This document shows, piece by piece, positions 1-9,000 of a stretch of DNA of 64,000 bases. Location of the stretch: positions 2,604,001 to 2,668,000 of the forward strand of contig JBMNGC010000001.1 in the NCBI GenBank assembly GCA_050949645.1, written 5' to 3'. Below the pieces are notes generated by a model, which was given only the letters and a program-made list of their open reading frames with translations, made no database searches and was not told the origin of the DNA. The stretch comes from RUG369 sp050949645 (GTDB lineage Bacteria; Planctomycetota; Planctomycetia; Pirellulales; Thermoguttaceae). Each line of letters opens with the position of its first letter. Position 1 is the stretch's first letter. The position numbers and the translations under genes are program-made.

Positions 1-3000
1 GTCGGCGACGTCAAACTCATTTGAAGAGTTGTAGTCGCGCTTAACGTTGACCAGGTCCGCGGCGACAATCGAATAGAGGTTCGCGCCGTCGACGTCCATC
101 TCAAAGGAGTCGCCAAACGCGGCGAACGCATTGTCGCGCGCCGTATTGTGGAGCGTCGCGGCGAGGCTCGACTTGAGCCCGCTACCGGCGCCCTTGACCT
201 GAACGGAATCGAAACCGTTAAGGGTCGTCGTCGAGGACGGACTCTTCATGACCGCCTTGTTAGCCCAACCCTCAAAGGTATTGGCGCCCGCGACCGCGTT
301 GAGTTCAGCGGTATCTTCGCCGCCGCGACCGTCGAAGGTCGTTTCGGCAAATCCGGTCGTCTTGAGAGTCGAGCCAGACGAGAAGGTCGTCGTCGCGCCG
401 TCGGAATTGGCGACATAGGAGTCGTCGCCCTTGGTTCCGAAGAGACTCGCCTTCGCGGCGTCCTGAGCGGCGACGCTCGCGTTCTCGAACCCGACGGCGA
501 CAAACTTTCCGTTGGCCGTCTCGGCGACAATCGCGCCGTCCGTCGCGTTAAGCGTCTTGACGCCGTTGATCTTAGCGGAGTCGACGCCGTCGCCCGCCAT
601 CGCGCGGATGATCGCGAAGTTGTTCGCCGCAAAGTCGAAGCCCGCGCCCGCGTAGAGAACGCTCGAACCGTCGACGACCAGCGTGTCGTCGCCGGCGGAA
701 CCGGTCATGACAAGGGAAGCCTTGCCCGCGCCGCTCGCGGAGACGGACTTGAAGCCTTTCGCCGTGAAGACGAGCCCGTTGGCGGTAAAGGTCGCGTTCT
801 CGGGCGAGAGCTCAACCGATTCCGCTTTGGATTTCGCGTTCACATTGAGCGCGCCAAGTTTACCGGACGCGTCAACGCTTTCGAAGCCGGTCGCGACAAG
901 CGTCTGAGCGGCGCTGAACGTCAGCTTATCAGCGGAGACGTCAACGTCGTTGCCAGCCTTGCTCGTATAGACGATCCTGTCGTCGCCGTCGCCGCCGTCG
1001 ACGAAGATCGTCGTCGCGCTTGACGGAATCGAAACATTCTGACCGTTGAGCGTAATCTTCAGCTTGCCTCTTACGTCAACGGAAATGACGAAGAGGTCGT
1101 CGCCATCGGTACCGGCAAGGCGGTAGACAGAGCTGTCGCTTGACGTCGAATCGCCATTGGCGACGGGCTGTTCGACAGCGGTGCCGATCGGACGGTAAAA
1201 ACCGTTCGACGTGGTGGTCGATTCGTCGGTCGCGTAGCGGATCGAGCTTCCGGAGACGGTCGAGGTGCGATAGGAGTCGCCCTTGGCGGTCACGTAGCCC
1301 TTGCCGCTAATGGTCACGGTCGAGTCATTCGACGCGCTAACGCCTGTCGTGACGTACTTGAAGAAGACACGGTACGGTCCGAGATAAGAGGTCGCGGCGT
1401 TCGCCGTCCCGTCCTGGCCGCCGCCCTGGTTGCCGCCCTGGCCGCCATCCGTCGTATCATCCTCGATTTCCGTCGCGGCGTCCTTGTTGGGACCAGCCCA
1501 TGCGACCACGAAGCGCGGAACCTTGAGGCCCGTCGCCGCATTGTGCGTCCAATCGAAGACGTCGACGGAGGGAGCAAACTGATCGCCCTGCGTTATCGAG
1601 TTGATGACAAATTCACCTTCGTCAAGCTTAAGACGTTCGCCAGGCGTCTTTTCGACGGCAACTTCAATCTCTTCAAGGCCCGTGTCGATCGTTTCGTAAA
1701 CCGTCCCCATGATGTAGATGGGATAGCCTTCATAGTCGAAGACGCGGCAGGCAACCCCGTAGTCGTGGAGATCCGTCTTATCGTTCGGATCCGAGCTGTA
1801 GTTATATTCTTCAGCGTCATAGGATTCCCAGACGATCACAACGCCGTCGTTATTGCAGGCGACGTCGGGCGCGCCCTGAACGTTCTTGCGGTAGTTGTTG
1901 ACGAGTACTTCGTCCGTCGTGCCCATAAAGGACATGGGATTGCCGTACTTGTCGAAACGTCGACAGTAGATATCGGCGCCATTCTCCTGAATCTGGTCAG
2001 AGACCCACACGATGTAGAATTCACCGGTATCCTGGTTCGTCGTGATCGCGGGCGCCCACTGACCATAAACGGTCGTCTGGTTGACGAGGGTCGCCTGCTC
2101 CGTCGCTACGGCGTAGTAGCTTCCGCTATAGTTTCTCGCTTCGATAACTTTCTGGTAGACGTCGTAGGTCCGCGTCTTCACGTTGTACATTTCCCAAACG
2201 CAGATATACCGGGCCTTTCCGTCGACGTAGATCGTTTCAACGTCGAATTCCTGAACCGAATATCCGCTGATTTGGGACTGAATCTTGAACGCGGAGCCCT
2301 TGGCGTTGCCGTTAAGGTCGTAGAAGCGACCGTACATCTCGTCCGCTTGCGTATCGCCGTCCTTAGAGCCCTGAACCCAAGTAATGAGGACCAGGCCGGT
2401 CGTTTCGTTGATCGAAACGTCGACGTCCCAGCATCGCATCCCCTTGGTTCCGGCGACCTGAACCTGCTCCTTCTGAGCCTGACCGCCAGGATAGAAGCGC
2501 GCGCAAACGCCGTTGAGCGCTTCGGAGCTCTCGCCAATCCACGCGACCACAAAGCTGCCGCTTTCGGTCAGCGCGATATCGGGATGAATCTGGTTGCCCT
2601 CGGCGTAGGGATTAACGCGAACGTCGGATCCCGCGGAACTGCCGTCGGCGTTATACTGGTGCATAACGATATCGGACTCGATGCGGTAGAGGGTGTCGTC
2701 AATAACGACAGTCTCATAATAACCGTGCACGGCGTCGTAGCCGACCTGATTCTCGTTGCCGGTTCCACCGCCACCGCCGCCGGTTCCGCCGCCCGTTCCG
2801 GCGCCAAGTTCGTAGAGAACCTGCTGTTCCGTCACGATGATAAAACCGTCGGAGTTCGAGACGACGATCGGTTTGCCTTCGCCGCCATAGACGCCTTCAA
2901 AGGCAGGAGTGTCGGTCTCCGGGACATATTCGTCGTCGGTAGTCATACCCGCCCCAACGTTAAACGTCACGGAGAAGGAGCCGCCGGATTCGCCGTCGTA

Positions 3001-6000
3001 ATCGCCGTCGAGGCGGTTCTTACCGCTCGCGTCGGTTACCTTGTCGGAGAGGGTCATGACGTAGGTGCCGTCCGGAAGCGTTTCCTTGAAGAGGATCACG
3101 AGCTCGTACGTATTGGTACGATACGCGTCGTCGGCGACCGTGGTGTAACCCATTTCGGCGATCTCTTCAGGGGTGAGACCCTGCTGACGGAGGTAGTCTT
3201 CAACTTTCGTCGACGCGTTATATCCGTAGATAATGTCGTAGACGTAGGTCGACGTGACGTCTTTACCGTTGAGGGTCAGAGTCCAGTCGTTCCAGTTGAT
3301 GACGCTCTTGACGTTCTTATTCTCAAGATTCCTATTGTCGCTGTAACGATAGATTCCGTCGTACATCTCGCCCGGTACGAAGACGTCGGATTTGACGTCC
3401 TCGTTCATCTGCGCGGTGAACATATACTCGCTGAACGCGTAGACGAGGGAGGTCGGACCGTTGCCCGAAGCGAAGGTCACGTGGTTGGAGTACAGCGATA
3501 CCTGGTTGACGGTTCCGTCGGCCTCGGTATAGACCGCGTTGGACCGCGTAACGTACGGAGGCGTCGTGTCGTCCGGAAGCGCGATCGAGCGCATGCAGAC
3601 GACCGATTCGATGTTATCCATCGGATGCGAGAGATCGGACCAGACGAAGATCATGTCCCCGTTCGCGTCGACCGCGACGGCGCCGCCAAGCTGATCGCCG
3701 TCGTCCTCGGCATTGAGGTAGTTGAGCTTCGTGACGCGGAACTCTTCGCCCTCTTCCAGGATATCGTAGCTCGTCGTGATGGTGACGTCCGGCGCGTTCG
3801 TGTCGTCGCCAGGCGTCGTGATCGTTGTCGTCGTCTTATCGAGGGAGTAACGACGCGCAAAGATTCCATAGTTGTCGGCGAGGTCGGAGTTCACGTCGCT
3901 TGACGGATCCTGGAAGCTCTCGTACGTGACAACGAAGGAGCCGTTCGTCGACATCGCGACCTGAGAGTGGATCTGGTCGTTGGCCGTGTACTGGTTGACC
4001 TGGAAGACCTTCGAACCAAGGATTCCCGAAAGGAGCACGTCGTCCGGATCGGCGGCGCCGCCGTCAGGATCTGCGGCAACCATTTCATCAGAGATGAAGG
4101 CGCGCATGAAGACGCCGCCAAGGCCGTAGTTCGAGGAACCGGTCTGCGCGTCGCCGTTGCCGTCCTGGTTATAGCCGGTCCACGTGATGACGAAGGAGCC
4201 GTCCGTACCGCAGGATACGCTCGACCAGATCTGATTACCCTTCTGCCAGAAGTCGCTCGTAATGATCGTCGCTTCGTCGTCGTCGGCGCCGCCCACGGCA
4301 GCGTTGACGCTGACCGCCTGATCCGTATTGACCAGGAACTCATCGCCAAGTCCGCCGAGGATGACCGAATTGATCCAGTCGACATAAGCTGAAACGCGAA
4401 CGTCAACCTGGTAGTTTCCAGGACCGAACGACCCGTCGCCCGTGAAGTCGGAACCGAACGAGCAAACGCCCGCGATCTGACCGTTGATGAAAGACGGACC
4501 GCCAGAGTCGCCCGGCGCCGTTATCGCTTCGTCTCGTCCGAGACCGAGGTTACGAACTCCGTAGTAGTTGCCGAGGTAGTCGTTCGCGTAGGTTCCGTCG
4601 TCGAAGTCGTAAACGAGCGTGTTCGGGTTGCCGGCTTCCGCAAAAGTTGCGCCCGTGAGTTCATACACGTTGTTGCCCGAATGCTTCGTTCCGGCGGCGC
4701 GCGCGGCAATCTCGGCGTCTGTCTCGCCGACGTCGCCCGCGAGACCGTAACCGACAAACGTGAACCGCTGTCCGAGCTCGGAGGAGCCCGTGTAGAGATC
4801 GTAACCGTGGAGAACCGACGGCGCCGCGACGGAAAGGGTCAGCAGCGCGAGGTCGACTTGGTTCCCCGCCGGATCGCCCGCGTAGGTCGGATGAACCGTA
4901 ATCTCGGCGACTGGGATCGTGTAGACGCCCGCGGTCGTCTCAAACGTGCAGTAGATTGGGGTGTCGGTGAGGTCGATCGGAACGCCGTTATCGTCAGTCA
5001 CGACGTGCGCGGCGGTCAGAATGTGGTAGCGGTCCGTCAACAGCGAGCCGGTACCAGACGAGATCGTTTCTCCAGTACCGCCGCCGGCGCCGCCCGTCCC
5101 GCCTTGGTCCGTCCCCGTATCGCCGACCGTGATATAGCAGACCGAATCGTACCCCTGACCTGGATAGACCTGGTTCATAGAAATCGGATCCGTCGTGATG
5201 ACCTTTCCGGTCGTCGAGGCGGGAGTCTGAGCTTCTACAGAGGTGACGTTCGAGGAAATAACGTGGTTCGAGGCGAACTTACGCGCATAAATATTGGATT
5301 CCGTCGGGGAATCAAGATCCTGCCCCCAAGAGGTCCAGGAGACGACGAAGGAGCCGTCCGGTTCCATGCCGATCGAGGCGAAGCGCTGGTTGTTCTCGGT
5401 CGTCTGGTTGACGGGAAACTCCGTACCCTCAGAGCCGACCTGGCGCATAGCGACGCTCACGCGAAGGTCGTTGCGGTTCGTCGTGCATTCGAATTGATCG
5501 ACATACTGCGCCGTGTACTGACCTTGGAATTCGACCGAAATCGTGCCGGAAGAGGTCAGAGCAACGACAACCTCGTCTTCTTGGAAGCCCGCGGAGACGA
5601 GCGCGTCTTTAATGCGCGTCGCATTGACTTTCATCTCGACGCTGAGCGGGATCGTCTCTCGGAAGGACCTCGAACCAACGGTTCCGGCGATCGTCATGGA
5701 GTCGCCTTCAACGTTGATCGGATCGATGATCTGAATCGTCTGAATCGTGTTGGCGTAGCCGTAGGAAAGGCCGTTCGTCATAAATCGACGACCGAAGATT
5801 CCCCAACCGCTGCCGTCCTGCTTATAGCTTTCCCAAACGACGACGATATCGCCGTCCGAGTCCATCGCGACTGCAGGGTACTGCTGGTCGTAATCCGTTT
5901 CAACGTTGGCGCGAGTCGGTCGGGTTGCGTCGCCGTTGATCGCCATCTGGCCGCCGTTGAAGGCGTATTTCGCCATATAGACGTCGCGGCTCCCGTCTTC

Positions 6001-9000
6001 GCCGGAACCAGTCGTGAGCATATCCCAGACGACGCAGAAATCGCCGCTGTCGTCCATCGCGACCGACGCCTGCCGCGGGTCGGTTCCGCTCTTAAGATTG
6101 CCTTTAGCGTCGTACTTGTTCGTAGTCTGGTAGACGACGATCGGATCGCCCGTCGCCGATTCCATATCGATGACCTGCTCGCGGACGCCGTCGGCGTTGA
6201 CAATGTACAGCGCGCGGTAGGTTCGCGCGTAGACCGTCTTGATAACCGTACCGCTCTCGACGGAGCCTTCCGCTTCGACCCAGACGACGACCGAATCGCC
6301 GTTGGCGTTGCACGCGACCGAATTAGCCGTATTCGGACCGTAGTCGCTCGTCTCATCGAGGATCGAGGAACGAGTCGTCTGGCGAATCGTTTCGCCGGTC
6401 GCTTCTGCGTTTTCGATCGGATCGCCTGCGGAATCGGCGCCGTGGATCGGAGACACGGGAATAAACGCGCCGTATCTGAAGGTTTCGCCATAGTCAAAGG
6501 CGAGCGCTTCATTGAGCGGGACGACGTTAAAGGCGCATGACCAGTCGTGTCCGTCGTAACCTTGGGCGCTTCCGTCGGGCGCGTAACCCTGGCTGTAGAG
6601 ACCGTTGCGCGAGGTATCCTGCACAAGGGCGGAACACACAAGAGTGTAGTTTCCGTCGACAAGCTCGTAGCCGTCGGCGAAGTGAACGACGGCCTCCCAG
6701 CGGTTCGTGCCGCTCGCGAGAACGCCGTTGTTGATCGAGTCGACGGCGTCGCCCGTTTCCGTGACCGCGTCGCGAGCAAGCTGCGCGGAAGCGTTCATTC
6801 CGAAGACGACGCTTTCGATCGCGCCGGTAATTTCGACGCCATCCTTGAGGAGCGTCCAGTTCGCCGGATTGTCAACCGCGTGGATCCGGTTGTATTGGCT
6901 CGTACCGTCGCCGATCGTGATCATATTCTCGTCGAACGAAACGACCATATCCTTAACGGCGGACGTGAGCGTAGCGCCGTCGTCGACCTTCGTGCCGTCG
7001 GGCATCGAGAGATTCGTAACGATAGGACCGGCCGTATCGGTCGATTCCGTGAACGGACGCATATACACGTGTGTGAACGCCGTATCAAGAGAATTGCCGA
7101 TCGTCGGATAGACGTCGGAGCGCTGCGTCGCGCTGGACTGATTTTTCATCGCCCAGACGACGACGACGTCGCCGTTGGAGGTTATCGAAGCGTTCGCATT
7201 CGTCTGGAAACACCCCATCGAACCGTAGCGTTCGACATAGAAGCTCTGATACAGGGCGAAATCCATATCGTCATTCGCCTGATCGACGAGCTTCATCGAT
7301 GAATCATCAACGTCGTACGTGATGTAGAGGGGAGTGTCGTGGAGCGAGTTCTGCGCCGTAATCTGCAACGCGACGTAATTACCGACCGTACGCGTACCAT
7401 AGTAGGTCGTATTGTCTTCCGTGTACTCGTAGACATACTGGAAGTCGTCGACGGTGAGTCCAATTTCGCCGTAGGTTCCTTCATAGAACTCAATTTCGGT
7501 CATCGGGACCATGCGGACGACGAAGCTATTCGTATCGCCGTCGCAGATCGCAAGCGAATTGAGCGCGTTCTGAACGCCCTCGACCATGCCCCTCGGGTCG
7601 TTAAGATACCCATAGGTCGTGTTGTAGTAGGGCGTGAGGTCGAGCGTGACGTTCTCGGCGTTCTGCGCGTTCGTCTCATACTGGTCGGTATCGGTCAAAC
7701 GCCCGATGGAGAGCGCGATGGACGCGGACGCGATATATTCAGCCGGCAACGCTACGTAGAAGCATGCGTTCGAACCGTTGCGGTAATCGCTGACGACGCC
7801 CGAGATCACCGACGCGTCCGTAATGATGGCGGGTCCCCCTTCGTCGTCGCCGCCCGGCGTCGCTATGGAATCGCCGTAGACGGTCTGACCATAGTTGACG
7901 TAGTTCACGTCGTTACCGTTGTTGCGGAGGGGCGAGAGGAGCGTTTCCAGAACGGCGTTGAGACGCATGAGCTGCTCGTCGGTCGCATGCTCTTTCTGGG
8001 CGACGGTCTGGAAGAACTTTATATAGCTGTCGACGTCGATGCAGTCGTAGTTATGAATCTGGTAGATCGGCGTCACATTGTCGTTGGTGAAGTCGCCGTA
8101 CTGGTCGTATCCCCAACCGAGCGCAAGCTTGATGTAGTAAATGAGGTCTTCGTTCTTGCTCTCGTAGGTGTACTTCTTACCGCGGAGGAACTGCTTGTTC
8201 TCGTAAACGAGGTTATTGTCTTCGAAATCGCTCCATTCGAGCTGGATGTAAAAATCGTCCGGGTTCGTCGAATACATCAACGCTGGATTGCTCAGGTAGC
8301 TGTCCGGAACGGAATGGATGTCCATTCCGAAGCCCTGATACGCGATGAAGACGTCGCCGTCGGCGTCGACTCCGACGCCAGGATTACCCTGGTCGGCGAC
8401 CGTAATCGAGTTCACAAGAGTCGGATCAAGGATCGAGGCGCCTTGGTATCTCACGCTTGTCTTGCGCGTGCCAACGTAAAGCCCCATACCGCCATTTTCG
8501 TCGTCGGCGTTACCTTCGTCGTCCTCGCCGACGATCGTGCCCGGCGTGTAGTCGAACGCGTTTTCATCCTCGGCGCCCGGGACCTCAGTAATGGCGTAGA
8601 TCGAGACGTAGACGTCAGTCTGCGGGAGATTCGTCGTTCCAGAGGAATCGCTCGGCGTCTCCTGCGTATAGGTGATCGCGAAGCGCTCGTTGTAGTCGAA
8701 GTCAACGCTCGAACCGTACGCGTTGTTCGCGATCTGTACGCCGTCGAAAATGAAGACGTCGCTGCCGGGTTCGAGCGCGGACATGTAGAGATCCGGCCCA
8801 TAGTTCCACATGACGACGGCGAACCCTTCGTCCGACATCGCGGTGTAGGAAGGACCGTAGTAGTTCGAGCTCACTTGGCTACTTGCAAAAGTAATATCGC
8901 CGGTGAGCGATTCCGCCTCGTTGTTGAACTGACGACCGTAGACGCCGCCAAAGTACGAGTTGTCCTGCGCAATATAGGTCCAAGTGACAATAAAGCCGCC

